Shown in pieces: positions 1-9,858 of a DNA stretch of 64,000 bases. The DNA comes from Gimesia benthica (GTDB lineage: Bacteria > Planctomycetota > Planctomycetia > Planctomycetales > Planctomycetaceae), in NCBI RefSeq assembly GCF_009720525.1, contig NZ_CP043930.1, forward strand, positions 3,256,501 to 3,320,500, in the 5' to 3' direction. The position numbers and the translations under genes were made by a program. The notes below the pieces were generated by a model. The model saw only the letters and a list, made by a program, of their open reading frames with translations. It searched no databases and had not been told where the DNA came from. Each line of letters starts with the position of its first letter. Within the stretch, counting starts at the first letter, position 1.

Positions 1-1
1 G

Positions 2-982
2 GAATCCGAAAACAAACAGCTGCAGAGCAAAGCAATTCACGACCCGCTGACCAAAACCTACAATCGCAGCTACTTCAACGAATACTTCGAAAAAGAACTG
101 CATCGCTGTGCCCGCTCTGCCCAGCCGATCGGAATCATTTTCTCCGACATCGACCGCTTCAAAAGTCTGAACGACACCTACGGCCACCAGTTCGGTGACC
201 TGGTCCTGCAGCGTGTTGCCAAAGTCGCCAGTGAATCCACACGACGCTCCGACATCTTCTGCCGCTACGGCGGTGAGGAATTCGTCATCATGGTCAACAA
301 TCCCTCTGAAAACGGGATCCATGAACTCGCGGAACGTCTGCGGAAACTGATCGAAAACGAAGTGATTGAATTCGAAGGCAAACGCGTACCCGTTACCGCC
401 AGCCTGGGTGCGGTAGTGGGTATCCCGCCTCGCGACATGACCGGCTTCGGAGAACGCCTGATCGCAGAAGCGGATGAAGCCATGTATAATTCAAAAGAGA
501 ATGGCCGCAACCAGGTTCACGTACGCTCGATCATCAGCCAGGAAGACAACGAACTGCAGAAGCTGGTCAAACGCAGCCGCTTCAGTCGCTGGCTGGTTAC
601 CAAGAAAATTTTTGATATCCCGACCATTTCCAAAGCACTCTTGAAGTGCCCTCAACAGGAAACACAGACGAAAATCGGTGAACTGGCAGTCAATGAAAAA
701 CTGCTGACCAGTAACCAGGTCACAGAGATACTCGAAGCACAGCAGAAAAATGGACAGCGATTCGGGGAAATCGCCATCCAGAGGCAACTGCTTACCCGTG
801 AGCAGGTGGCTTATCTGCTCGCAATACAGATCGAACCGCCGATCGTTCTGGGGAAAACGCTGATCTCGCTGGAGATGCTGCAAAGTGCAGAGACAGCGGA
901 GCTGGTAAAGCTGTATCTGTCGGAATTCAAAGCCAGTGCGGCTCCGATGGAAGAACGCCGCAGTGAATTCGCAAATTCATAA
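2..982 (+). CDS. GGDEF diguanylate cyclase with C-terminal MshEN-like double motif (5' truncated)
   Basis: Makes cyclic di-GMP from two GTP. The reading frame is open from base 2, so the N-terminus lies outside the window. In the visible 326 residues the GGDEF domain starts with a DPLT..YNR motif near residue 13. It carries the metal/substrate segment with SDIDRFK and the active-site signature GGEEF at residues 90-94. An RxxD inhibitory site (Arg81-Asp84) lies exactly five residues upstream, so product inhibition is expected. The C-terminal third holds two 24-residue motifs of the (K/R)-hydrophobic-G-E...L...Q type at residues 224-247 and 253-276, separated by five residues. That is the layout of MshEN (T2SSE N-terminal) c-di-GMP binding domains. 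Cyclase activity is well supported; product binding by the tail is inference. The gene stands alone before a 180-base gap. Confidence 0.93.
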   Translation, partial: ESENKQLQSKAIHDPLTKTYNRSYFNEYFEKELHRCARSAQPIGIIFSDIDRFKSLNDTYGHQFGDLVLQRVAKVASESTRRSDIFCRYGGEEFVIMVNNPSENGIHELAERLRKLIENEVIEFEGKRVPVTASLGAVVGIPPRDMTGFGERLIAEADEAMYNSKENGRNQVHVRSIISQEDNELQKLVKRSRFSRWLVTKKIFDIPTISKALLKCPQQETQTKIGELAVNEKLLTSNQVTEILEAQQKNGQRFGEIAIQRQLLTREQVAYLLAIQIEPPIVLGKTLISLEMLQSAETAELVKLYLSEFKASAAPMEERRSEFANS

Positions 983-1164
983 ATTCAATTTGTGAAATCC
1001 TGCCGACGTGGAAGTTGTACACAGGGTCGGTTCCTGCCATAATCCCGAGTTGACCACACGCCAGTTAGCAAGCTGAGCTCTTGTTATCACCGTTCTACAT
1101 GAAAACGGATTTTCGCGCTTTAACCCATTTTTTCATAATCCCCAAGTAACGGAGGGCGATTGAG

Positions 1165-2598
1165 ATGAACTTAATCGCTGATACATACGCGCAACTGGAA
1201 GCAACCTCATTTGTGGCCACGACTGAACAACCGCACGAGGAACATCATGGCCATGCCGAACCTCCCGCCTTTTATAGTGTAATTCCGTTCGCCGCGCTTT
1301 TGCTGTGTATCGCTTTTCTACCCCTGATTCATAAAACGGAAGAGTGGTGGGAACATAACAAAAACCGGTTTCTGGTCGCAGTCAGCCTGGGTCTGGTGAC
1401 CCTGCTCTATTACACATTCCTATACGGACACGGCGTCGTCGATCATGGCACACACGAGCTGTCAGCTCCCGGGTTCCCTGCCGCTGTCGTCGTCCTCAAG
1501 AATGCGATTCTCGGGGAATACATCCCCTTCATCGCCCTCTTGTTTTCCCTGTATGTCATCAGCGGCGGAATCGCGTTCAACGGCCATCTGGTGGGACGAC
1601 CGATTCTGAATACGGGCATCATTGCCATCGGTGGCGCGATCGCCAGCTTCATCGGAACCACAGGCGCCGCCATGCTCCTGATCCGTCCTTTGCTGAAAGC
1701 GAATGCCAAACGTGACTATGTGGCACACACGGTTATCTTTTTCATCTTTGTCGTCTGTAACACCGGCGGCTGTCTGCTCCCCATTGGTGACCCCCCCCTG
1801 TTCCTGGGCTTTTTAAGAGGCGTCCCCTTTACCTGGACGCTGACGCTCTGGCCTGAGTGGCTCGCCATGAATGGCATGCTGCTGGCCGTTTATTTTGCCT
1901 TCGATACCGTCCGCTATCGCAAAGAAAACAAAGCCAAGGTGGAAGCCGTTCCGGAAGACCCTGAACCTTTCGCACTCAAAGGGGGCATTAACTTCCTCTG
2001 GCTGCTGATGGTCATCTTCTGCGTCGCACTGCTGGACCCCTCCAAAACGGTCCCGGGGACCAGTTGGAGTGCACCTCACTTTTTCCGTGAAGGCTGCATG
2101 TTTGCCCTGGCAGGCATTTCCCTGCTCACAACTTCGAAAAGTATTCGCGAGCAGAACTCCTTCAATTACGAAGCCATCGTCGAAGTCGCCGCCCTCTTCG
2201 TCGGTATTTTTATCTGCATGCAGGCTCCCGTACAGATCCTGAATGTCTACGGTGCCTCGCTGGGCATTGATTCCCCGGCGAAGTTCTACTGGGCCACAGG
2301 CACGCTCTCCAGCTTTCTGGACAACGCTCCGACCTATGTCGTCTTCTTTGAAACGGCCAAATCTGCGGGCGGCAGTCCTCCCATGGTTGCCGGCGTCAGT
2401 GAAATTGAGCTGGTTGCCATCAGTTTGGGAGCCGTCTTCATGGGAGCCATGACCTATATCGGCAATGGTCCCAACTTCATGGTTAAAGCGATCGCCGAAA
2501 AGAACAACATTCGCATGCCCAGCTTCTTTGGCTACATGTTTTACAGCTGTCTGTTCCTGTTACCACTTTCAATTCTGCTGACGATCTTCTTCCTGTAA
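1165..2598 (+). CDS. NhaD-type sodium:proton antiporter
   Basis: Inner-membrane ion transporter of the ArsB/NhaD permease group (IT superfamily), predicted to exchange Na+ for H+. The 477 residues are the usual length for NhaD. A short His-rich N-terminal stretch (HEEHHGHAE near residue 25) comes first, then about 11-12 hydrophobic segments. The two re-entrant-type conserved regions are present: one around [13 protein letters not shown] (residues about 197-210), the other containing [13 protein letters not shown] and later YIGNGPNFM. These Asn/Gly/Pro motifs are typical of NhaD. A strong GGAGG at 1151-1155 sits nine bases before the ATG and fixes the start. A hairpin terminator follows. The ion specificity is inferred from family; other IT-superfamily substrates are possible but less likely. 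Confidence 0.88.
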   Translation: MNLIADTYAQLEATSFVATTEQPHEEHHGHAEPPAFYSVIPFAALLLCIAFLPLIHKTEEWWEHNKNRFLVAVSLGLVTLLYYTFLYGHGVVDHGTHELSAPGFPAAVVVLKNAILGEYIPFIALLFSLYVISGGIAFNGHLVGRPILNTGIIAIGGAIASFIGTTGAAMLLIRPLLKANAKRDYVAHTVIFFIFVVCNTGGCLLPIGDPPLFLGFLRGVPFTWTLTLWPEWLAMNGMLLAVYFAFDTVRYRKENKAKVEAVPEDPEPFALKGGINFLWLLMVIFCVALLDPSKTVPGTSWSAPHFFREGCMFALAGISLLTTSKSIREQNSFNYEAIVEVAALFVGIFICMQAPVQILNVYGASLGIDSPAKFYWATGTLSSFLDNAPTYVVFFETAKSAGGSPPMVAGVSEIELVAISLGAVFMGAMTYIGNGPNFMVKAIAEKNNIRMPSFFGYMFYSCLFLLPLSILLTIFFL

Positions 2599-2632
2599 GC
2601 AGCCGGTATCCAGAACCGCAACCGTACAAAAT

Positions 2633-2677
2633 AAAACAGGCAGTCCGGGTTTCAAACCCGGGCTGCCTGTTGTTTTA
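2633..2677. terminator. bidirectional hairpin terminator
   Basis: A near-perfect inverted repeat has arms of about 17-18 bases (2635-2652 and 2654-2671, one G-U pair). It is followed by TGTTTT on the plus strand and has AAAA on the left flank, which gives a T-run on the minus strand. It lies between two convergent genes and can serve both. Confidence 0.75.
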
Positions 2678-2712
2678 TAACATCTCGAATCAAGTTCTGA
2701 TGTCAGCGTCGC

Positions 2713-4113
2713 TTACTTTTTCTTAGCAGCGGTCACCTTCTTCAGGACATACTTCCGGGCCTCAGGCTGATTGATCTCATAGATCTTATCTTCCAGGGCT
2801 TTCGCAGCTGCTTCGCTCTCCTGGATCACGCGATCCTGGTCGGCCAGACGTTTCTCCAGCTGTGCCACAGCAGCCACCTTTTTCGGGTCCTTCTGATCCC
2901 CCTGTGCGTCCAGTTCCCGCTTCATCCGCGCGTATGACTGAAATGCACGCCAGCTGTTACGTTTGTCTTTTACGGGGCCGTCATTGCGTTCCTTGTTCAA
3001 CAACGCGACCTGCATCGCCTGCTGGTACTGAGGCGTCTTTGGATTTCCCTGCAGTTCTACATGCCGGGCCAGGGTCGTGTTGGAGTATTGTCCCACGACT
3101 TCCCCATCGATAGACAGTTCATACCGGCCGGGGGGCAGGTCATGGATCGACAGCGATTCCTGACTCATGCGATGCCCCAGTTTCGTCAACTCTGCGCCCA
3201 GCTTCGCTTCAGCAGGCACTACCCAGGGCAGGCTGTCAGCCAGCCAGGTGAAGGAGACGCCGTCGTCTGAATATTTCAGATCAGACAGCTTACCGCCACG
3301 CGCTGTCGAGGTGGCCTCACCGTTGGCTTTTTTACTGACGGTGATCCGCGAAACCTGTCGTTGCACGTTCATGTCAGACAGCAGGGCAAACGCCATCACC
3401 ACCTGCCCTGGCGCATCGGGATGCACGGCGTCCCTGATGATCGTGAACTGAGGATTTTTCTGACGTTCCGCAATCGTGATGTTATTCAACGGTCCGTACA
3501 TGTCCACAAACCCGAAACCGGATTCGGCAGCAACTTCACGCAGCCAGGTTCCATAGTACGCCAGAACCGAGTTATACAGCTCTACCGAAGCCGGATCCCG
3601 CGGGCGTTTTCCCATGCGGGCCGCCCGGGCGTCGAACATGGTTGGCGTCATCAGGATCGGAGTCGCACCAATGCCTTCGATCTTGCTGATCAGCTCTTTC
3701 ATGTCATCGTAGTAGGTCTTGAAAATCTCATCATTGAAGGGCTGATAGCGGCCGTCGTTCATTCCCAGCAGCACGGTCACATACTTGGGATGATAGGCGG
3801 CGACGTCCCGGTCAAAACGAGCCAGGGCATCCCAGGCCTTTGCGCCACCCACGCCTGCATTATGAAACTTCAGACGCATTTTCGGATAACGGGTGTAAAA
3901 GAAATCTTCAACATACTGGGTGTAGAGGCACTGGTGCGTAATACTGTCTCCCAGGAAGACAATGGAATCGCCGGTCTGCAATTCCATCTTGGACAGCGGC
4001 GCCTGATGCGTCTTTTGTTCCGCTTCCTGAGCGGATAAAAGCGTAGTTGCCTGCAGCAACAGACAGACTGCTGCCAGGCGGATCAGTTGATAGCTGATCT
4101 TCGGATATTTCAT
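2713..4113 (-). CDS. secreted SGNH/GDSL-family hydrolase
   Basis: Predicted exported esterase/lipase-like hydrolase of the SGNH fold. A signal peptide of about 28 residues ends near LLSAQ. Block I is GDSIT (nucleophile Ser, near residue 55), block III is LGMNDG (Asn), and block V is DAVHPD (Asp and His), so the catalytic set is complete. A beta-rich stretch and a charged, probably coiled-coil C-terminal extension follow the hydrolase domain. The whole is 466 residues, longer than a minimal SGNH domain of about 200. Planctomycetes carry many such secreted enzymes, often acting on acetylated or sulfated polysaccharide, but the substrate cannot be read here. GGGGAAA directly precedes the ATG. 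The gene is monocistronic and convergent with the antiporter. Confidence 0.88.
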   Translation of the reverse strand: MKYPKISYQLIRLAAVCLLLQATTLLSAQEAEQKTHQAPLSKMELQTGDSIVFLGDSITHQCLYTQYVEDFFYTRYPKMRLKFHNAGVGGAKAWDALARFDRDVAAYHPKYVTVLLGMNDGRYQPFNDEIFKTYYDDMKELISKIEGIGATPILMTPTMFDARAARMGKRPRDPASVELYNSVLAYYGTWLREVAAESGFGFVDMYGPLNNITIAERQKNPQFTIIRDAVHPDAPGQVVMAFALLSDMNVQRQVSRITVSKKANGEATSTARGGKLSDLKYSDDGVSFTWLADSLPWVVPAEAKLGAELTKLGHRMSQESLSIHDLPPGRYELSIDGEVVGQYSNTTLARHVELQGNPKTPQYQQAMQVALLNKERNDGPVKDKRNSWRAFQSYARMKRELDAQGDQKDPKKVAAVAQLEKRLADQDRVIQESEAAAKALEDKIYEINQPEARKYVLKKVTAAKKK

Positions 4114-4283
4114 GATGTTTCCCCTGCGTAAAGGTTCTCTGGAGTGTCAACGCGTCAGTATTGTTGACGAAAAGCATTGTTCATTTCGTCTAATGTCCCC
4201 TGAGTCACATCGATTTGCAAGCATCATCCCGGACGTCCCTCAGTTTTTCCTGGAACAGAAAACAGACGGGTATTCAGGTGTGC

Positions 4284-6041
4284 TTACTCGCGGACTTTCA
4301 TGCCGGGAGGATAAGCCAGGGGACTGGGATCCGCGGGCTGTAATTTCAATCGCTCCGCAGTCTGTCGATCGAGGAAGACCGCAGCCGCCTGGTCGGCAAA
4401 CACAAGCATCCAGCCCGGATTCGCGGCCATTCCCATGATTTCATTCCGGGAATAGCGACTGTCGAGAATCACCGCCGGTAACTGGCCATTATCATCCTGT
4501 AATAAATAGGCCCAGTCGGTACTCCCCTGCATCATCTGCTGTTTGATCTGCTCGTACCATTCAAACGTCTGCTGGCTGTTGACCTCCAGACGTCCGTCAA
4601 AGAACACTCGCTTCTCGGGCCCGTTATGATAAATGTAGACCGCCGCCTGTCCCATATTCGAAATATAGGCACGGTCCGGCATTCCCGGTTGTCCTGCAAA
4701 CTTCGAGGCACCATGCGCATACCAGGCTTCCGCCTCTCCCAGCGCCAGTCGTTTCCCTTCACCACCCCACGCATGCCAGTACCCGGTAAACAGGCTGATA
4801 AACAGGAACAGAAATATCCCCGCAGAAACAAGCGATCCACGAGATAGCTGACGCGTTCCCTCAGCAGTGCCAGACGCCGGCTTCCCGAAGAGAGCAATCC
4901 CAAAACGGGAGCAGTCCGAAAGATTGTCACAGAGTACGATCCCCGAGATCAGCGCAAAGATGCTGGTGTTCCGCGAGGCCTTGAAAGCCAGGTGTGTGAA
5001 CGCAGCAAATACCAATAACCGAAACACGTTGATCCGTCTGTTGATCAGCAGCGGAATGAAACTGACCAGCGTCAATACTCCCAGTAACACCTGTGATGCC
5101 AGAAATAAATTCTTCAGTCCATGCTGTCTGATAAAATCCAGGGGCGGCTGGAATTCACCGATGCGTACCGAATAGAAGGCCTGGTCCACCGAAAACTTTT
5201 CATACAGCGTCAGGGGGAATAGCACTCCCTGCTCGAAGTAGGGATTCAGAAAGCAGGCAATTCCCGTCAGCACGGCGATGCGAATCAACATCACACCAGT
5301 CAGCTCCGTCGCAGCCGGCTCCAACCCAAAGCGCCCCCGCGCCCAGATGCGCACCACATGATCGATCACCCACAACACGCTGACGACCAGCCCCAGTACA
5401 AACAGCGCATGACTGTTGACCCAGAGGAACGCCAGCAACGGAATCAGCCACAACAGTTGGGGACGCGCCGCAGCCCGGTTCAAAACCAGCATCCAGGCTG
5501 CCAGATAGACCAGCGAAAGCATTTCCGGACGCACGACCGAACGACCGGAAAGACAGATCACCGGCAGAATCCACAGCAATGCTTTCCCCCAGGGGGGCAA
5601 AAACCGACCACCGGCAAACCAGCCCAGCCCGACCGTCAACGCCAGGCAGAAGGCTTTGCTCAGGATCAGTAAATTGACGCCGCCCCAGTGATACAGCCAT
5701 GTTACCAGCAACTGGAAGCCCCAGTGCATGTCGATCCAGGGCCGATCAGAGTCCACGAACGTAAACCAGTCGAAATAAGGAACGGTCCCCCGCTCCAGAA
5801 TCAGCTCTCCGGTTCTCAGGTGCCACCAGATATCCATGTTCCGCATCGGAAAGCAGGAGACGAGAAATGACCAGATCAGCAGCAGAGAGAGAAACAGCCA
5901 GGTGTGGCGTGAAATCCCCGGCGATGGTTCCGTTAACGCCTGACTGCTGCCAGGAACACTCGAGACAGCAGCCCGCTTCTCAACCTGAGCAGTTTCCCGT
6001 TTCGATGTGTTTTTTCGCGCTCGCTTCGCCTTACGAGACAT
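4284..6041 (-). CDS. multi-pass membrane protein, GT-C glycosyltransferase-like
   Basis: A 585-residue integral membrane protein. It begins with a strongly basic cytoplasmic tail (residues 1-20), followed by about ten hydrophobic segments and a soluble C-terminal domain of about 130 residues. Just after the first membrane segment is an MDIWWHLRTGELIL motif, followed by WIDMHWGFQLL. Acidic and aromatic motifs in the first extracytoplasmic loop are typical of GT-C polyprenyl-phosphate glycosyltransferases and their uncharacterised planctomycete relatives. The C-terminal part has a globular pattern (FFDGRLEVN). No sugar or acceptor can be inferred. It lies 170 bases upstream of the SGNH hydrolase on the same strand. 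Family placement is by motif only, so function is tentative. Confidence 0.8.
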   Translation of the reverse strand: MSRKAKRARKNTSKRETAQVEKRAAVSSVPGSSQALTEPSPGISRHTWLFLSLLLIWSFLVSCFPMRNMDIWWHLRTGELILERGTVPYFDWFTFVDSDRPWIDMHWGFQLLVTWLYHWGGVNLLILSKAFCLALTVGLGWFAGGRFLPPWGKALLWILPVICLSGRSVVRPEMLSLVYLAAWMLVLNRAAARPQLLWLIPLLAFLWVNSHALFVLGLVVSVLWVIDHVVRIWARGRFGLEPAATELTGVMLIRIAVLTGIACFLNPYFEQGVLFPLTLYEKFSVDQAFYSVRIGEFQPPLDFIRQHGLKNLFLASQVLLGVLTLVSFIPLLINRRINVFRLLVFAAFTHLAFKASRNTSIFALISGIVLCDNLSDCSRFGIALFGKPASGTAEGTRQLSRGSLVSAGIFLFLFISLFTGYWHAWGGEGKRLALGEAEAWYAHGASKFAGQPGMPDRAYISNMGQAAVYIYHNGPEKRVFFDGRLEVNSQQTFEWYEQIKQQMMQGSTDWAYLLQDDNGQLPAVILDSRYSRNEIMGMAANPGWMLVFADQAAAVFLDRQTAERLKLQPADPSPLAYPPGMKVRE

Positions 6042-6154
6042 GACAACCTTACCCCGGATCAGATAACAACATACTGACAGTCAGCAGGTATTGTAGCGTG
6101 TTAAAGGTTACCAAAAAATAAACCGGGCACGTTCTGAATCAGTTTTCGCATGGT

Positions 6155-6679
6155 TCAAATCGGCACACCGTTTCGCTCTGCATCGGGAGACCAGTCGAAC
6201 TGGTATGTTTCTCCCAGCTGCAGCCGGGTCAGATAAATGATCTGGTGCGTATGCCCGACAAAATGAGGCACCGTATGTGCAATGGCTCCCAGCACGGAGA
6301 CGGAAAAGCCCTGGATCGTCCGCGACTCCAGTAAGTCAGCGGCAGACAGCGACTGAAAGACCGCACACGCACGTTCTACGCTCTGTTCCAGTAGAGACAA
6401 CAGTTCGTCGCGATTGTGGCTCTGTTCGGCCTGAAACTCGGCTTCCCGCTGCCGCTCATCATGGGCTCCGGTAATGCCGGCCACCGCCCATTGATTGAGA
6501 TTCCCGGACAGATGCAGTATCAGGTTTCCGATACTGTTGAGCCCCGGCTCCGGACGCCACCAGATCTGCTCCTGCTTCAACTGGCCCAGACAGTGACGGA
6601 TTTTACGTAACGACTGCGCGAGCAGGTGCTGGAATTCGCGAATCGCTTCCCGGGCCAGATCGTCTGCCGAGGGTGACAT
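6155..6679 (-). CDS. DinB-like / DUF1572 four-helix protein
   Basis: A small soluble protein of about 174 residues with the pattern of the DinB/YfiT metal-binding four-helix bundle. It has LILHLSGNLNQW (first ligand His) and a C-terminal helix containing HTVPHFVGHTHQI, which supplies further His ligands. Members are metalloenzymes, often thiol transferases, or of unknown function. I place the start at 6679 because AAGGGA and GGGG lie just upstream of that ATG. A start at 6727 would add 16 residues with no family resemblance and would begin two bases past the stop of the upstream ROK gene. Being so close to that gene, it is probably co-transcribed with the regulator. Confidence 0.75.
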   Translation of the reverse strand: MSPSADDLAREAIREFQHLLAQSLRKIRHCLGQLKQEQIWWRPEPGLNSIGNLILHLSGNLNQWAVAGITGAHDERQREAEFQAEQSHNRDELLSLLEQSVERACAVFQSLSAADLLESRTIQGFSVSVLGAIAHTVPHFVGHTHQIIYLTRLQLGETYQFDWSPDAERNGVPI

Positions 6680-6729
6680 ACCCCTGTTCCCTTCCTGATC
6701 AGCGCCTTCCGCAGCGGTTCGACACAACT

Positions 6730-7893
6730 CTAGGTCAACCGCGGTCCCAGGCCGTTTGCCAGATGGTTAATAATTCCGGCTACAGCGCCCAGATACTTGT
6801 TGCCTTTTGAGCGTTCAATCTCGCAGGAGCTGGAAGAAGGTTTCAAAGCCCGATTCTTGGCCAGATCACACATTCTGCCGAAGACATCGTCCTGCAGATC
6901 AAACAGCCGCGAGGTGATGAAGATATTCGAGGGATTGAAAATGTTGATCGCGGCAGCCACCCCGATTCCCAGGAACTCGATCGTGCGATCCAGTTCCGGT
7001 GTAATATCGAGCTCGCCCTGCTTCACGAGTTCTTTGATCGCATCAAAGTCGAGTTCTTTGCCAACCCGCTTCGAAACATAATGAGTCAAAGCCATGTCGG
7101 TCGCGACGGTTTCCAGGCAGCCCAGGTTACCGCAACCACAAACACGTCCTCCCTGGGGCTCGACGGTGATGTGGGCGATTTCTCCCGCCAGACCATGTTG
7201 ACCATCCAGCAGCTGACCGCCAGTAAAGGCACCCATACCGAAACCGGATGTCACGTCGAGGCTGATGAAGTCTTCCAGATCCTGGCCGGCACCATAAGTT
7301 TTTTCGGAGAGACACAACGAGGTGGATTTCTGCACCAGGATGCATTCCAGGTTGGTCTTCGCAGCAATATCCACGGCGGGTGCCTGTCCGTCTACAATGT
7401 GCAGGTTCGACGCGAGGAAGATACGACCATCATTGCTGTTAACCAGACCGGGCACAGTGATCCCGACACCCAGGGCAGGAATTTCTTCCTTCTTGACCAG
7501 GTCCATGATTTTCTGGGAAATGATATTAATCAGATCTTCATATGACGAAGGGGTTTTGAACTGATCGAGCTTTTCTTCGTGCAGAAAACCATCCAGCCCG
7601 GAGGCAACGATCGAACAATAGTCCCAGTCCAGAACCACGCCAATCACCTGGGCACTGAAGCGCGGTAACTGTAGCAGCTTGCCGGGACGACCCACCGAAA
7701 ATTCCGCTGTCTCACGTTCCTCAAGCAACCCCGCATCCAGCAGGGCACTCACGGCCTTGGAAACAGTAGGAGCACTGATTCCAGAACAACGCATGACATC
7801 AGCGCGAGTTAATGTTCCCTGGCTCTGGATAACTTCCAAAACCTTACGAACGTTCATTTTTCGTAACAAGCTCGGTCGGTGTGGGGATTGCAT
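6730..7893 (-). CDS. ROK-family transcriptional regulator (NagC/XylR type)
   Basis: Sugar-responsive transcription factor. An N-terminal winged helix-turn-helix (about residues 10-70, with TRADVMRCSGISAPTVSKA as the recognition region) precedes a full ROK domain. The ROK domain shows the GVGITVPGLV segment and the sugar-binding GEIAH region. The CGCGNLGCLET zinc-binding motif near residue 245 is intact. ROK repressors usually respond to a sugar or sugar phosphate. No transport gene is adjacent, but GlcNAc/MurNAc recycling genes lie 5-7 kb away. ATG at 7893 is preferred to a GTG at 7899. The 5' side is a long AT-rich gap with short inverted repeats that could be an operator. Confidence 0.87.
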   Translation of the reverse strand: MQSPHRPSLLRKMNVRKVLEVIQSQGTLTRADVMRCSGISAPTVSKAVSALLDAGLLEERETAEFSVGRPGKLLQLPRFSAQVIGVVLDWDYCSIVASGLDGFLHEEKLDQFKTPSSYEDLINIISQKIMDLVKKEEIPALGVGITVPGLVNSNDGRIFLASNLHIVDGQAPAVDIAAKTNLECILVQKSTSLCLSEKTYGAGQDLEDFISLDVTSGFGMGAFTGGQLLDGQHGLAGEIAHITVEPQGGRVCGCGNLGCLETVATDMALTHYVSKRVGKELDFDAIKELVKQGELDITPELDRTIEFLGIGVAAAINIFNPSNIFITSRLFDLQDDVFGRMCDLAKNRALKPSSSSCEIERSKGNKYLGAVAGIINHLANGLGPRLT

Positions 7894-7899
7894 AGTCAC

Positions 7900-8673
7900 T
7901 CTACGTATTAAGGAAGAAATGGAATGTACAACGACGGGTCGTCGAAATGAATCTAAATATCACTCGGTAATCATTACTATAAGTGAGATCGGGCTCTGAC
8001 CAGACTGGCGATTCTGGAGAGCACTTGATGCAGGTTTCTGAATCGTCCTGCCGCAGTAAATTTATATAATACGGAATCTTTTCGTAATTACAAACGCGAA
8101 CCAAAAAGAAGGTATTCATTTTTTCATCTGCGGAATTTTCGAGCTGGAGTCTCAGATATAAAACTCAGGAAGGGTCCCAAGTGCGACAACTGAACAAACA
8201 GACCCGGCTGACCACATAGAAGACAACTCGGGCCTGCTTGAGTTGAAAACTACCACGCATGATCAACCGGGTATTATTTGTGAACTAACGAGTTGCGCTC
8301 AACAACACTTGAGAAATTGAAAAATTTCAAAGAAAGGGTAAGTAATTCCACCAATTATCAGGTTATTTAAATATAAAGGAAGTTTGAACTGAAGTGTGGA
8401 GGTATAACCATTAAAAGTGGATATCCAAGTCATTTTGTACACGCACAATCGCTACGACCGGACGAGCCCTCTATAAAGCGTACCTGGAGCCGGAATCCGA
8501 ACCACAGAAAGACAGCCTTCAGCCGCATTTCTTAAACCATGGATTTACTACGCCAACCACGGAACTTCAGTGGGGCCTGTTTTAGAAAACCGGCTGATTT
8601 CCGGGGCAGCCGCAAAATCAATAAAACGAATTCTGCAACTGGCTTAGCCCCCGGATGAATGACCACAATCGCC
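7900..8673. other. 774-base gap upstream of the ROK gene
   Basis: No convincing gene; the only frames are short and lack family features. The sequence is AT-richer than its surroundings. The half next to the ROK gene holds two short dyads: a 12-base inverted repeat ACGACGGGTCGT at 7931-7942, and TCACT...AGTGA at 7960-7986. Both are plausible operator sites for autoregulation. A promoter-like pair lies at 8066-8093. A GGAGGT at about 8399 is not followed by a usable start codon. The rest shows nothing I can name. Confidence 0.4.
8066..8093 (-). promoter_or_regulatory. candidate sigma70-type promoter for the ROK gene
   Basis: On the minus strand TTGTAA (8088-8093) and TATTAT (8066-8071) are spaced by 16 bases, which fits a housekeeping promoter. 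Transcription would start near 8058, leaving a leader of about 165 bases that contains both dyads. This is a sequence match only. Confidence 0.3.
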
Positions 8674-9570
8674 TCACGACTCCGCGCTGACGGCACTCTC
8701 ATTATAAAGATGCACATCCCGGCTGGGATAAGGAATCGTAAAGCCACGCTCATCGAAGCCGAGCTTGATCCGTTCGGTCAGATCCCAGCGGGTGGCCCAG
8801 TAATCCGCATTTTTGACCCAGGGACGCACGACGAAATTGACACTGCTGTCAGCCAGTTCATTGACGGCAATCACCGGTGCAGGATCAGCCAGAACCCGCT
8901 CATCCCCGTTCACGACTTCTTCCAGAAATGATTTGACCGCTTTGAGGTCATCGTCATAGCCACACCCGATCACCAGATCGATGCGGCGATTCTCCTTGAT
9001 GGAGAAGTTGCGAATGTTGCCAGACGTGATATGACTGTTGGGCACGACAATCGCAATGTTATCCCCGGTGCGCATCGATGTGGTAAAGATCTGAATCTCC
9101 TCGACCACGCCCGCCGTCCCCGCCGCTTCAATGTAATCCCCCACCCGAAACGGCTTGAACAGGATCAGCATCACACCCGATGAAAAATTACTCAACGTTC
9201 CCTGGAAGGCCATCCCCACCGCAAAACCGGCTGCAGCCAGAACCGCCGCCAGAGAGGTTGTGTTAATCCCCAGCTCCGACAGCGCCGCCAGAACGACGAT
9301 GACCAGCAGAATCGAGTAAACAATATTCGACAGAAACCGGGCCAGTGTCTCATCGACCTTCGCCTGCTTCATCAGACGATTACAGAACCGGCTCAAAATA
9401 TTGGCAATCCATTTACCTACCAGAAAGATCGCCAGCGCCACAACCACATTAATGGCGAACTGCAGCCCCTGGGTCGCCAGGAATGTTTTGACTGTATGCC
9501 AGAGTTCATTTGCCTTTGTCACAGGATCTTCGGAAACCGTCGACGTTTTCTGAGCCAGGATTGACCACAT
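8674..9570 (-). CDS. mscS: MscS-type mechanosensitive ion channel
   Basis: Small-conductance mechanosensitive channel, which releases solutes on osmotic downshock. At 298 residues it is the compact MscS size. Three hydrophobic segments lie in the first half. The pore helix is rich in Ala/Gly (SLAAVLAAAGFAVGMAFQGTLSNFSSG, about residues 112-136), as in the TM3 gate. It is followed by FKPFRVGDYIEAAGTAGVVEEI of the beta domain and a C-terminal mixed alpha/beta cage. It is a single gene, divergent from the PpiC gene. The start is an ATG at 9570. The symbol is given by family similarity, not proven orthology. Confidence 0.92.
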   Translation of the reverse strand: MWSILAQKTSTVSEDPVTKANELWHTVKTFLATQGLQFAINVVVALAIFLVGKWIANILSRFCNRLMKQAKVDETLARFLSNIVYSILLVIVVLAALSELGINTTSLAAVLAAAGFAVGMAFQGTLSNFSSGVMLILFKPFRVGDYIEAAGTAGVVEEIQIFTTSMRTGDNIAIVVPNSHITSGNIRNFSIKENRRIDLVIGCGYDDDLKAVKSFLEEVVNGDERVLADPAPVIAVNELADSSVNFVVRPWVKNADYWATRWDLTERIKLGFDERGFTIPYPSRDVHLYNESAVSAES

Positions 9571-9858
9571 GCGCGGGCCCCTTGTTCAAGAGTAAAAAAG
9601 AAATGAGTATGGAATTGAGTGCCCCACACAGCCGGAAAAATCCAATGAACTCCTCTGCTGCTTCAGGTTGACTTGATTTTAGACAGTTGACTTCAGGAGT
9701 CCAACTTTGATTTTCATAATTTTCGCCGCCCGATTCACACTGACAGCGTGGTTCGAAAATGCAATAATATCCTCACCACACTCGTTTCACTGAGGCGATT
9801 CCCCTCCGGAATCTTCTTCGATCTGAGTTCGTTTCGCCCTTTGCAGGAAGCAATCACG

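Noticed and set aside
8395-8520. Small gene after the GGAGGT in the ROK-mscS gap
   Set aside because: An open stretch of about 40 codons follows, but it has no ATG, GTG or TTG at a usable distance and no recognisable protein pattern.
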